Shown here: positions 45,794-53,238 of the stretch, in pieces | Position numbering within the stretch: the stretch's first letter is position 1 | Layout: the number at the start of each line of letters is the position of its first letter | DNA from: Bacteroidota bacterium | Lineage (GTDB): Bacteria > Bacteroidota > Bacteroidia > Chitinophagales > BACL12 | DNA: 64,000 nt | Assembly (NCBI GenBank): GCA_016706865.1 | Contig: JADJIS010000003.1 | Coordinates: 1,364,001-1,428,000, forward strand | Direction of reading: 5' to 3' | Notes under the pieces: generated by a model | The model's input: only the letters and a program-made list of their open reading frames with translations | Database searches by the model: none | Told to the model about the DNA's origin: nothing | Made by a program: the position numbers and the translations under genes

Positions 45794-46654
45794 ATGAACA
45801 GACGCAATTTTATTCGCACAAGTTCCTTAAGTTTATTCGCTATGCAATTACATGATTTTAAAGATCAGTTTGATCAGGAAGTGGACATTAAAATGCCCGT
45901 ATTGTTCGTGGGACATGGAAATCCTATGAATGCCATTGAAGATAATGAATTTACAAAGGGTTGGGAAGATACCGGAAAGTTATTGCCTGTTCCCAAGGCA
46001 ATTTTATGCGTTTCAGCACATTGGCTCACACGTGGAACAAAGGTTGCGGCAATTGCTGACCCTCCTACTATTCACGATTTCGGGGGATTTCCGCAAACTT
46101 TATTTGATGTGCAATACGATGCACCCGGTTCACCCGAATTTGCACTGGAGACACAAAAGATCATCACAAAAACAACGGTGGAAATTGATAACGAATGGGG
46201 TTTAGACCACGGAGCATGGAGTGTTTTGGTAAAAATGTTTCCAAAAGCAGATATTCCCGTATATCAATTAAGTATAGATTATTACCAAAAACCGGAGTAT
46301 CACTATGCCCTTGCAAAAGAGCTTGCAGGTTTGCGCAAGCGTGGAGTTCTGATAATTGGCAGCGGAAATATTGTGCATAATCTTCGAATGGCTCAATGGA
46401 ATGATACTGCTTACGATTGGGCAATAGAATTTGATGAAACAATAAAAAAACTCATCGAAAACGGAGATCATACTCCAATTATTAACTATGAAACTTTAGG
46501 TAAATCAGCTTTATTATCTGTGCCTACAAATGATCATTATTTGCCTTTGTTATACAGTCTTGCGCTTCAGGAAAAAAATGAATCGCTTCGTTTTTTTAAC
46601 GATAAAACCACCATGGGAGCGGTCTCCATGCGGTCGATAATTATTGGTGCATAA
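45794..46654 (+). CDS. ygiD: 4,5-DOPA extradiol dioxygenase-type protein (YgiD)
   Basis: 286 residues. The N-terminus MNRRNFIRTSSLSLFAMQ resembles a Tat-type leader. The class III extradiol fold has metal ligands in FVGHGNPMNAIEDNEF, AILCVSAHWLTRGTKV and DHGAWSVLVKMFP, and RGVLIIGSGNIVHNLR follows. YgiD/LigB-like proteins open catechol rings, classically DOPA; the physiological substrate in bacteria is uncertain. It is followed by a poor-quality sequence stretch. Confidence 0.88.
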   Translation: MNRRNFIRTSSLSLFAMQLHDFKDQFDQEVDIKMPVLFVGHGNPMNAIEDNEFTKGWEDTGKLLPVPKAILCVSAHWLTRGTKVAAIADPPTIHDFGGFPQTLFDVQYDAPGSPEFALETQKIITKTTVEIDNEWGLDHGAWSVLVKMFPKADIPVYQLSIDYYQKPEYHYALAKELAGLRKRGVLIIGSGNIVHNLRMAQWNDTAYDWAIEFDETIKKLIENGDHTPIINYETLGKSALLSVPTNDHYLPLLYSLALQEKNESLRFFNDKTTMGAVSMRSIIIGA

Positions 46655-46730
46655 TAGGTGTCAAAATTTATTTACTGCAGAGCAAGCATATTATATTCAT
46701 TTATTATGTAACTAAATAATATTTTTTTAT

Positions 46731-46975
46731 AAAAAAAAACCCCCCTTTCCCTCACCCCCCCCCCCCCGGGGGGTTTTTTTTGGGGGGGGGGGGGGGGGGG
46801 GGGGGGGAATTCCCCCCCCCGGGGGGGTTTCCGCCCCGCCCCCCCTTTTTGGGGGGGGGAAAAAAAAAATTTTTTTTTTATTATTTTTTTTTTTTTGTTT
46901 TGTTTGGGGGGGGGTTGTTTTGTTTGGTTAGGAAAAAGAAAAAGGGGGGGGAGGGCGTTAAAAAAGCCTCCTTGC
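46731..46975. other. Poly-G/poly-C/poly-A/T stretch, probable assembly artefact
   Basis: Long homopolymers alternate here, including about 30 consecutive G with little else and several C and T runs, in a genome that is otherwise low in GC. Open frames on both strands consist of poly-Gly/poly-Pro/poly-Lys. The interval 46655-47071 contains no credible gene apart from the leader of dapB. Confidence 0.85.
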
Positions 46976-47071
46976 CGAAATTTTCTCATTTCCCAATTTT
47001 TAATACTCCCGGATGATATGGATCATAAAAAATATATTGTGGATGTCGTAATTTGCATTAAAATTGCAGTT

Positions 47072-47872
47072 ATGAAAATAAAAATTTGTCTCGCCGGAGC
47101 AACAGGCAAAATGGGAAGTCATTTAGCAAAGGCGATATCCGAATCCAAAGATCTGGAAATAATAAGTGCACTTGCAAAAAATTATAATACGCAAAATTTA
47201 GGAGATGTATTAAATCTGAAAACAATTCAAGCTGAAATTTTTGATGATATTGTTTTTGCCCTGCGCAGAAAACCCGATATTCTAATTGATTTCACCGATG
47301 CATCCATAGTTAAAAGAAATGTGATCTATGCAATACAGGAAAAAATTCCTGTTGTAATAGGAACATCCGGATTAACGGAAGAAGATTTTGATGAAATTCA
47401 TGTGGAGGCATTACAAAATGAAGTAGGTGTAATTGCTGCGGGTAATTTTTCAATTTCTGCTGCATTAATGATGAAGTTTGCGGAGATGTCGGCAAAATAT
47501 TTTCCCTCGCGCGAGATCATAGAATATAGTTATGATGGCAAACAGGATGCACCAAGTGGAACAGCACGTGAATTAGCGTCGCGCATAGCAAAAATAAAAT
47601 CAGCGGAAAATAAAATAATACCTGAAGATACCATTGGATTAATTGAAAGTCGCGGAGCAAATATTGCAGGCACACAAATTCACTCTGTGCGTTTGCCGGG
47701 ATTTAATAGTTCCTGTGAAATTATTTTTGGAACCGGTGCAGAAAGATTAAAAATACGACATGATGCAATTGATGCTACGAAACCTTATATTGATGGTGCG
47801 TTGTTGGCATTGCGCAAGGTTAGATCACTGACAGGGTTACACAGAGGCATGGATAGTATAATTAATCTTTAG
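47072..47872 (+). CDS. dapB: 4-hydroxy-tetrahydrodipicolinate reductase
   Basis: 266 residues from the ATG at 47072; the open frame extends upstream into the homopolymer artefact, and only this start gives the proper N-terminus KIKICLAGATGKMGSHLAKA (NAD(P)H-binding GxTGxMG). VIGTSGLTEEDFDEI, GNFSISAALMMKFAEM, the substrate-site YSYDGKQDAPSGTA and HSVRLPG complete the family pattern. It reduces HTPA in the lysine/diaminopimelate pathway. No other lysine-pathway genes are adjacent. Confidence 0.93.
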   Translation: MKIKICLAGATGKMGSHLAKAISESKDLEIISALAKNYNTQNLGDVLNLKTIQAEIFDDIVFALRRKPDILIDFTDASIVKRNVIYAIQEKIPVVIGTSGLTEEDFDEIHVEALQNEVGVIAAGNFSISAALMMKFAEMSAKYFPSREIIEYSYDGKQDAPSGTARELASRIAKIKSAENKIIPEDTIGLIESRGANIAGTQIHSVRLPGFNSSCEIIFGTGAERLKIRHDAIDATKPYIDGALLALRKVRSLTGLHRGMDSIINL

Positions 47873-47878
47873 GATCGC

Positions 47879-47912
47879 CATGTAGCAGAGTTCCTTCGTC
47901 ACACGCTACATG
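47879..47912. repeat. 34-nt hairpin repeat, copy 1
   Basis: CATGTAGC ... GCTACATG closing a ~18-nt loop, 6 bp after the dapB stop. It belongs to a three-member family (48667, 50606) that shares the AGA-TTCCT loop start and could act as a terminator-like structure. Confidence 0.75.
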
Positions 47913-47923
47913 GCTGGACTTAG

Positions 47924-48158
47924 GGATTTCACGGAGGACACGGATTTCAATTGTCAATTATCAATTGTCAATTATCAATTATCAATTGTGTCCCCACAGA
48001 GTTACGCGCAACGAACTCTGTGGATTTTGGATCGCGGATTTTAAGGATTTCGCGGAGGACGCGGATTTCAATTGTCAATTATCAATTGTCAATTATCAAT
48101 TATCAATTATCAATTGTGTCCCCACAGAGTTACGCGCAGCGAACTCTGTGGATTCGGA
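47924..48158. repeat. Direct duplication (~120 bp) containing TCAATTR heptad arrays
   Basis: Two near-identical units, from 47924 and from 48045. Each has GGATTTC-ACGGAGGAC-ACGGATT, then TCAATTG/TCAATTA heptads (six units at 47947-47988, seven at 48068-48116), then GTGTCCCCACAGAGTTACGC and an AACTCTGTGGAT arm that pairs with ACAGAGTT. The copies differ by one heptad and a few substitutions. No gene lies in 47873-48214. Confidence 0.85.
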
Positions 48159-48180
48159 GGCTAAATCTTGATGCGGTGAA

Positions 48181-48228
48181 TCATTGTCAATTATCAATTG
48201 TCAATTACCAATTATCAATTACCAAATA
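48181..48228. repeat. TCAATTR heptad array overlapping a gene end
   Basis: TCATTG, TCAATTA, TCAATTG, TCAATTA, CCAATTA, TCAATTA, CCAAATA. On the minus strand the array supplies the last codons and the TGA stop of the 48215 gene. Confidence 0.8.
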
Positions 48229-48556
48229 ATTTCCTATAGAATTTAATAAACAAATTACGCCCCTCTCCTTTCTTACCAGCAACAAGATCTTCCTGCACAA
48301 CAATATTCGATGTGGAATTATCACTGTTATCTACAATTGCAATATTCACTTTTGGATTTGCACTTTCAGTTGCATAACCTGCATCGGTATGGGAACTTTG
48401 ATCAATAAAAGTAATTTGTGTGGATGTTGTTGTTGGAGTTATACCGAATTGTTTGTTATTCATTTCAGTTGCAAAAACCGAAGGGTCCATTCGCATGGAT
48501 TGCGCATTCATATTTGAAACAAATAAAACTGCTGCAATTATCATTAATCTTTTCAT
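48215..48556 (-). CDS. Small secreted protein of unknown function
   Basis: 113 residues with a signal peptide (MKRLMIIAAVLFVSNMNAQ). The mature part is Thr/Ser/Asn-rich (TPTTTSTQITFIDQSS) and ends in a basic patch (KKGEGRNLFIKFYRKLFGN). I recognise no family. The C-terminal FGN-stop is encoded inside a TCAATTR heptad array, so the natural C-terminus may have been altered by repeat growth. No -7 box was found. Confidence 0.6.
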   Translation of the reverse strand: MKRLMIIAAVLFVSNMNAQSMRMDPSVFATEMNNKQFGITPTTTSTQITFIDQSSHTDAGYATESANPKVNIAIVDNSDNSTSNIVVQEDLVAGKKGEGRNLFIKFYRKLFGN

Positions 48557-48666
48557 GTTGTTACAATTTAGAATTATAACGAAGTTTAGGATACAAAATT
48601 ATTCCACATTGTAATGCTGGACGTTAAAAGTGTAGAATTTGACAAATTGGTGATATTGAGTTCTGG

Positions 48667-48700
48667 CATGTAGTAGATCTCCTGAGTCGATCACTACATG
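48667..48700. repeat. 34-nt hairpin repeat, copy 2
   Basis: CATGTAGTAGATC ... GATCACTACATG; the 5-bp spacer CTTCG leads into the GTTCTGR heptads. Confidence 0.8.
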
Positions 48701-48705
48701 CTTCG

Positions 48706-48801
48706 GTTCTGGGTTCAGAGTTCGGGGTTCTGAGTTCTGGGTTCTGGGTTCTGAGTTCTGAGTTCTGAGTTTTACTCACTATTGACCACTCACCACTCAC
48801 C
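48706..48801. repeat. GTTCTGR heptads followed by ACTCACY heptads
   Basis: Nine 7-bp units (GTTCTGG, GTTCAGA, GTTCGGG, GTTCTGA, GTTCTGG x2, GTTCTGA x3) at 48706-48768, then ACTCACT, ATTGACC, ACTCACC, ACTCACC at about 48774-48801. The same order occurs at 50645-50707. Confidence 0.85.
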
Positions 48802-48822
48802 ATGAGGGTTGAAATAGTTCTG

Positions 48823-49110
48823 TTCGGAGGAAGATACTCCAATGATACAAACTGCCCACTGCCCACTGTTAACTGCGACAGGCCCCCAGCCCCATAGGGG
48901 AGTTTACTTTTCGTTAACCTGAAAGTTTAATTTCGGAGAAATATCCTCCAATGATACAAACTGCCCACTGCCCACTGTTGACAGGCCCCGGAGGAAGATC
49001 CTCCAATGATACAAACTGCCCACTGCCCACTGCCCACTGTTGACTGCGACGGGCCTCCAGCCCCATAGGGGAGTTTGCTTTTCGTTAAACTGTGAGTTTA
49101 ATTCCTCAGT
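48823..49110. repeat. Composite repeat: GGAG hairpin, ACTGCCC heptads, CCCCATAGGGG
   Basis: Three partly overlapping copies of a module: TTCGGAGRAAGATMCTCCAA, TGATACAAACTGCCC, ACTGCCC/ACTGTTR heptads, CGACAGGCC, AGCCCCATAGGGGAGTTT, and a CTTTTCGTTAA tail. The same module recurs at 50740-51140, on the other side of sucC. There is no gene in 48557-49301. Confidence 0.75.
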
Positions 49111-49151
49111 TACTAACGGAGACAAGTTCATTTTTCGAAGCAAAGGCCCGC

Positions 49152-49245
49152 ATTAAGGATTGTAGCGGAAAGCCCACAGCGAGGCACGAGCGAGGACTTG
49201 CAGCGGAAAGCCTGACCCCGAGGAACGAGGGGGAATGCCCAAAAA
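49152..49245. repeat. GC-rich direct repeat before sucC
   Basis: A pair of related ~45-bp units: GTAGCGGAAAGCCCACAGCG with AGGCACGAGCGAGGAC, then GCAGCGGAAAGCCTGACCCC with AGGAACGAGGGGGAATG. It resembles intergenic repeats I know from other Bacteroidota; its function is unknown. Confidence 0.55.
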
Positions 49246-49247
49246 CC

Positions 49248-49280
49248 TTTGATTAAACACCGGTAAATACGCTATATTTG
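49248..49280 (+). promoter_or_regulatory. Promoter of sucC (-33 TTTG and -7 TATATTTG)
   Basis: TTTG at 49248-49251 and TATATTTG at 49273-49280 match both Bacteroidota promoter elements with 21 bp between them. The ATG follows 21 bp after the -7 box. Confidence 0.6.
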
Positions 49281-49301
49281 CGGCACAAAAAATAAAAAAA
49301 G

Positions 49302-50492
49302 ATGAATCTGCACGAATATCAGGGTAAGGAGCTAATAAAACGATTTGGGGTAAAAATTCAGGAGGGTATTCCTGTTGATTCACCGGAACAGGCGGTGGAA
49401 GCTGCGCGGCAGTTGCAGGTGGAAACCGGAACAAATATTTGGATAGTGAAGGCACAAATTCATGCCGGAGGACGCGGAAAAGCAGGTGGTGTTAAGGTTG
49501 CCAAGTCGCTGGATGAGGTGTATGAAAAAGCGCAGAAAATATTGGGTGCAACATTGGTTACCCCGCAAACAGGAGTTGCCGGAAAATTGGTGCGCAAAGT
49601 TTTAATTGCGCAAGATGTTTATTATCCCGGTGTTTCAGAGACAAAAGAATTTTATATGAGCGTTTTGCTCGATCGCGATAAGGGAAAAAATGTGATCGTT
49701 TATTCCACGGAAGGGGGAATGGATATTGAGGAAGTTGCAGAACATCATCCCGAAAAATTGCATAAAGAATGGATAGATCCAACCGTTGGAATTATGCCTT
49801 TTCAAGCCCGCAGAATTGCATTTAATTTGTTGTTAAGCGGCGATGCATTTAAGGACATGGTAAAATTTGTAACGAGTATTTACAATGCCTATGTTGGAAA
49901 CGATTGTTCGTTATTGGAAATAAATCCTGTTTTAAAAACATCCGACAATAAAATAATTGCCGTTGATTCGAAATGTGTGATTGATGGAAATTCTTTGTAT
50001 CGCCATGCGGACATTGCCGGTATGCGCGATTTTAATGAGGAAGACGCAACGGAAGTGGAAGCAGGTGCTGCCGGATTAAATTTTGTGAAATTAGACGGCA
50101 ACGTTGGTTGTATGGTAAATGGAGCAGGTTTAGCAATGGCCACCATGGATATTATTAAATCGAGCGGCGGAAGTCCCGCGAATTTTCTAGATGTAGGAGG
50201 AACTGCTGATGCAAAACGCGTGGAAATTGCGTTTAAGATCATTTTAAAGGATCCAAATGTAAAAGCGATACTCGTGAATATATTCGGAGGAATTGTCCGC
50301 TGCGATCGCGTTGCTCAGGGAATTATTGATGCCTATAAAAATATCGGAAATATTTCTGTTCCAATAATCGTTCGCCTCCAGGGAACAAACGCCGATGAAG
50401 CCAAAAAAATGATAGACGAAAGCGGACTGAAGGTGCAAAGTGCAATACTTCTTCAGGAAGCGGCTGATTTGGTAAAGAGCGCAGTTGGATGA
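49302..50492 (+). CDS. sucC: Succinyl-CoA synthetase (ADP-forming) beta subunit
   Basis: 396 residues, the normal length. It starts MNLHEYQGKELIKRFGVKI and continues through the ATP-grasp domain (WIVKAQIHAGGRGKAGGVKVA, SLLEINPVL) and the CoA-ligase domain (GCMVNGAGLAMATMDIIKSSGG, ILVNIFGGIVRCDRVAQGI, VRLQGTNADEAKKMID). It couples succinyl-CoA to ATP formation in the TCA cycle with the SucD alpha subunit. sucD is not adjacent, as is common in Bacteroidota. Both flanks are filled with repeats. Confidence 0.95.
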   Translation: MNLHEYQGKELIKRFGVKIQEGIPVDSPEQAVEAARQLQVETGTNIWIVKAQIHAGGRGKAGGVKVAKSLDEVYEKAQKILGATLVTPQTGVAGKLVRKVLIAQDVYYPGVSETKEFYMSVLLDRDKGKNVIVYSTEGGMDIEEVAEHHPEKLHKEWIDPTVGIMPFQARRIAFNLLLSGDAFKDMVKFVTSIYNAYVGNDCSLLEINPVLKTSDNKIIAVDSKCVIDGNSLYRHADIAGMRDFNEEDATEVEAGAAGLNFVKLDGNVGCMVNGAGLAMATMDIIKSSGGSPANFLDVGGTADAKRVEIAFKIILKDPNVKAILVNIFGGIVRCDRVAQGIIDAYKNIGNISVPIIVRLQGTNADEAKKMIDESGLKVQSAILLQEAADLVKSAVG

Positions 50493-50495
50493 AGG

Positions 50496-50544
50496 GACAT
50501 AGGACGTAGGACATATGACATATGACATAGGACATAGGACTTGG
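50496..50544. repeat. Heptameric tandem repeat, GACATAG family, copy 2
   Basis: Seven units (GACATAG, GACGTAG, GACATAT, GACATAT, GACATAG, GACATAG, GACTTGG), three bases after the sucC stop. The last three units equal those of the array at 9741. Confidence 0.9.
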
Positions 50545-50605
50545 TATATGGAAGCATTAAATTATAGGATTTACATCTGCGAATGGGAAATGTTGAAAGG
50601 GTTGA

Positions 50606-50707
50606 CATGTAGTAGATTTCCTGCCTTGATCACTACATGTTTCAGTTCTGGGTTCTGTGTTTTAGGTTCCGGATTGGATTACTCACTATTCACTACTCAC
50701 CATTCAC
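50606..50707. repeat. 34-nt hairpin copy 3 with GTTCTGR and ACTCACY heptads
   Basis: Hairpin CATGTAGTAGATT ... GATCACTACATG (50606-50639), then GTTCTGG, GTTCTGT, GTTTTAG, GTTCCGG (50645-50672), then ACTCACT, ATTCACT, ACTCACC, ATTCACC. The order matches the block at 48667-48801. Confidence 0.85.
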
Positions 50708-50739
50708 CCAAGAAATTTTTGTTTTTATTTAATTGAAAG

Positions 50740-51140
50740 TTTTATTCGGAGAAATATCTCGGGTGTTTTAAACTGAGACTGCGACTGCGACGAAATAGTT
50801 TAATTCGGAGGAAAAATCTTCAATGACACGAACTGCCCACTGCCCACCGTTGACTGTTTACTCTTTATTCGGAGGTAAAATCTCCAATTTTACAAACTGC
50901 CCACTGTTGACTGTTTACTCTCACTTCTCACCATTCACCCAAGAAATTTTTGTTTTTCTTTAATTGAAAGTTTTATTCGGAGAAATATCTCGGGTGTTTT
51001 AAACTGAGACTGTGACTGTGACTGCAACAGGCCACCAGCCCCATAGGGGAGCTTTAGTTCACGTTTTAATTTAAGTAAATTTTTATTTCGGAGAATAAAT
51101 CTTCAATGTTACAAACTGTTGACTGCCCACTGTTGACTGT
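50740..51140. repeat. Composite GGAG/ACTGCCC/CCCCATAGGGG repeats, downstream block
   Basis: Several copies of TTTTATTCGGAGAAATATCT, CGGGTGTTTTAAACTGAGAC, ACTGCCC/ACTGTTG heptads and AGCCCCATAGGGGAGCTTT. The 50749-50785 and 50974-51009 stretches are near-identical. The remainder of the gap (51141-51385) holds a GC-richer stretch (CTTTCCGCTAAACTCCTTGC) with no credible gene. Confidence 0.75.
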
Positions 51141-51385
51141 TGACTTTTCATGGCACATATCTTTCTGCCTCTCTCCCACCCTCGGTCCTGCTTTCCGCTA
51201 AACTCCTTGCTCATGTTTTGGTTAAGCATTGGAAAATTAATTTGCTGCGGGGTATCGCTACAATCAGGTGCAGAAAGCGGGCGCGGCTGCATGCACAGAG
51301 CTGCTCGGGCATCCGGCTTCGATTTAAAATTATATTTTTTATGAAAGTTTACTTTTAAATATTCGATTTGTAGTTTTGGATAGTA

Positions 51386-51420
51386 ATAATTGTCAATTAT
51401 CAATTGTCAATTATCAATTT
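51386..51420. repeat. TCAATTR heptad array upstream of the integrase
   Basis: Four to five 7-bp units (TCAATTA, TCAATTG, TCAATTA, TCAATTT) end 17 bp before the integrase ATG. Confidence 0.8.
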
Positions 51421-51436
51421 TTTAAACCCCTTAAAA

Positions 51437-52606
51437 ATGAATATTGTAACCTTAAGTGTTTTTCACCATAGAGGTGAGAAGCAGATCAAAATTGAATTTG
51501 CGTATAATTCTAAACTCGTAAGTGCGCTTAAAACTGCCGGTGCAAAGTGGAGTAAGACTGTTAGCAGTTGGTATATTGCATATTCAAAATCTAACTATGA
51601 TTTTGTAGTTCATTTGTTTACAAAAGAATTTGATTTTGAGCTCAAAATCATTGGAGATCAAAAAACAAAGGAAGTATTGCCAGAGGGTAACAAACTTTCA
51701 AATGTTTCAGAAACAATTGAAAGTTCAAAATCTGTTATTAAAGATCCTAAAATTCAGGAGGATTATATTAAGCCTCATTTTTTAGCCTTCAAACAATTTT
51801 TGGAAGCGAACAGATATAGCAATAATACAGTGCGCAGTTATTGCGATGGATTAAAGATATTTTTGAGTAAAATGTATCCCAAGCCCGTTGAAGAAATTAC
51901 GAATAAGGATTTGGAATTGTTTTTTCATCAGCATAGTTTTAAAAATAATCTGAGTATTTCTTGGCAGCGACTGATCATTAATGCATTAAAATTATTTTTT
52001 GCACAAATCCATAAAAAAAGGGTAGATATTAATTTAATGTTGAGGCCCAAAAAGGATAAACTATTACCAAATGTTTTATCAAAGGAAGAGGTGCAACAAA
52101 TCTTAAATGCATTAACCAATAAGAAACAAAAGTTGATGTTGGTGTTAATTTATACTTGTGGATTGAGAAGAAGTGAACTGCTTAATTTGAAACCGGAGCA
52201 TATCGACAGTGACAGAAAAGTGCTTATCATAAAACAGGCAAAAGGCAGAAAGGACAGGTTAACACATCTTCCGCAAAAGGTAATTGATCAATTAAGAGTG
52301 TATTATGCCGATAAAAAACCAAAAACATGGCTTTTTGAAGGGCAAAAAGATGGTAGTCAATACAGTGAAAGAAGTTTGAATTTAGTATTTAAACATGCTT
52401 TAGAAAAAACGACTATAAAAAAGCAGGCAACTTTACACTGGTTAAGGCATAGTTATGCAACCCACCTTCTAGAAAAGGGTGTAAATATCAGAGCAATTCA
52501 GGAGCTTTTGGGTCACAGCAGTGTTAAAACAACTGAAATATATACGCATGTGACCTCCACCACAATACAATCAATTCCCAGTCCGATCGAGGACTTGGAT
52601 ATCTAA
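51437..52606 (+). CDS. Tyrosine recombinase/integrase (XerC/D-IntI-like) with extra N-terminal domain
   Basis: 389 residues from the ATG at 51437; the frame stays open 33 bp upstream, into the TCAATTR array. Residues 1-70 form an added domain (VTLSVFHHRGEKQIKIEF, AGAKWSKTVSSWYIAYSK). About 110-195 is a SAM-like core-binding domain (HFLAFKQFLEANRYSNNTVR). The catalytic domain has R244 in CGLRRSEL, K272 in KGRKDRLTHLP, H334 and R337 in LHWLRHSY, H360 in LLGHSS and nucleophile Y369 in IYTHV. The extra alpha-helix insert of canonical IntI is not evident. It reads towards a cassette-like array starting 96 bp later, suggesting it mobilises those units. Confidence 0.92.
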   Translation: MNIVTLSVFHHRGEKQIKIEFAYNSKLVSALKTAGAKWSKTVSSWYIAYSKSNYDFVVHLFTKEFDFELKIIGDQKTKEVLPEGNKLSNVSETIESSKSVIKDPKIQEDYIKPHFLAFKQFLEANRYSNNTVRSYCDGLKIFLSKMYPKPVEEITNKDLELFFHQHSFKNNLSISWQRLIINALKLFFAQIHKKRVDINLMLRPKKDKLLPNVLSKEEVQQILNALTNKKQKLMLVLIYTCGLRRSELLNLKPEHIDSDRKVLIIKQAKGRKDRLTHLPQKVIDQLRVYYADKKPKTWLFEGQKDGSQYSERSLNLVFKHALEKTTIKKQATLHWLRHSYATHLLEKGVNIRAIQELLGHSSVKTTEIYTHVTSTTIQSIPSPIEDLDI

Positions 52607-52631
52607 AAATATAAGGTAACTTTGAAATAAT

Positions 52632-52677
52632 AAACTTCCTCATTCCGGCCCTGAAGGTGGGATTGGGGAAGTTTTTT
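52632..52677 (+). terminator. Terminator of the integrase gene
   Basis: AAACTTCC / GGGAAGTTT-type stem with a GGCCCTGAAGGTGGG-containing top and six T, between the integrase stop and the first repeat unit. Confidence 0.7.
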
Positions 52678-52702
52678 GGGGGAAAACTTCTCCAATAAAT
52701 TA

Positions 52703-53228
52703 GTTATGTGCGATTTTAATTCGCCCTTTCCAGACAACGACATTCCAAATATTTGACCAATTAACCTCAGACTACTTTGGTTAAATAATATTGAGGACAC
52801 CACAGACATTTGCGCTTATAGACATGTTTAATTAATAATGGGCGACTGAATATTTAATCGAAAATTACCCATGCAACAAAAAAATTGTAAGACATATTTT
52901 AGAAAATGGATATGAAGTAATTCTGTAAATATCGACACAGACATTTATAAAAATTTTGTGCTGGACTTTGCAGACAGAGTTGACTAATATTTCAAGGACA
53001 TCTGACCAAAGACATTTCCGGCCAACAACTTAGACGTAAATGTTTATTTGAACTTTGTGGGGCGACCGACACAATTTGCGGAACATGTGGACCTAAAACC
53101 GCACATAACAAGCACATTTGCGCTAGCGGGGCGACGACCACCTCAGAATAATTTTCGATACCCTCAAAACTTCGTATTTTTATTAAAGATTTACGGTTGC
53201 CTTCCCCGCCATCGCAAATCTGCAAAAC
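52703..53228 (+). mobile_element. Integron-like cassette unit 1 (526 bp)
   Basis: The unit runs from GTTATGTGCG (52703) to the base before the next GTTATGTGCG (53229). The first 280 bp hold a decayed small gene, and the last ~130 bp the attC-like palindrome. Unit 2 is identical except for one additional T in a T-run (about 53580). A tandem array of units bounded by GTTA cores beside a tyrosine recombinase is the layout of integron cassettes. The 52678-52702 stretch before it would be the attI equivalent. Confidence 0.7.
52706..52987 (+). pseudogene. Decayed small cassette gene in unit 1
   Basis: Reading from the ATG inside the GTTATG core gives MCDFNSPFPDNDIPNI, a TGA, then INLRLLWLNNIEDTTDICAY, RHV, a TAA, LIMGD, a shift of frame into EYLIENYPCNKKIVRHILEN and GYEVIL, and a shift back to NIDTDIYKNFVLDFADRVD and a stop. 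Each fragment looks coding, and first and last are in the same frame, giving about 93 residues in all. I do not recognise the family. Confidence 0.6.
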
Positions 53229-53238
53229 GTTATGTGCG
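53100..53238 (+). mobile_element. attC-like recombination site 1
   Basis: Outer arms CGCACATAAC (53100) and GTTATGTGCG (53229-53238) are a perfect 10-bp inverted repeat. Inner arms ATTTGCGCTAGCGGGG (53116-53131) and CCCCGCCATCGCAAAT (53204-53219) pair with two mismatches. The spacers between outer and inner arms are unequal (6 and 9 nt), and a ~70-nt variable centre separates the halves. This mirrors the R''-L''-L'-R' plan of attC, with TAACAA after R'' and GTTA at R'. Confidence 0.75.

Noticed and set aside
46672..47016. Gly/Pro-rich open frames on both strands
   Set aside because: They are translations of the G/C homopolymer stretch.
47947..48228. TCAATTR arrays considered as a CRISPR
   Set aside because: Units are 7 bp in direct tandem without spacers and no cas genes are present.
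48624..49143. Minus-strand open frames in the repeat block before sucC
   Set aside because: They encode only heptad translations (SELRTQNSELRT type).
51083..51403. Open frames on both strands between sucC and the integrase
   Set aside because: They are composed of intergenic repeat sequence with no recognisable domain.
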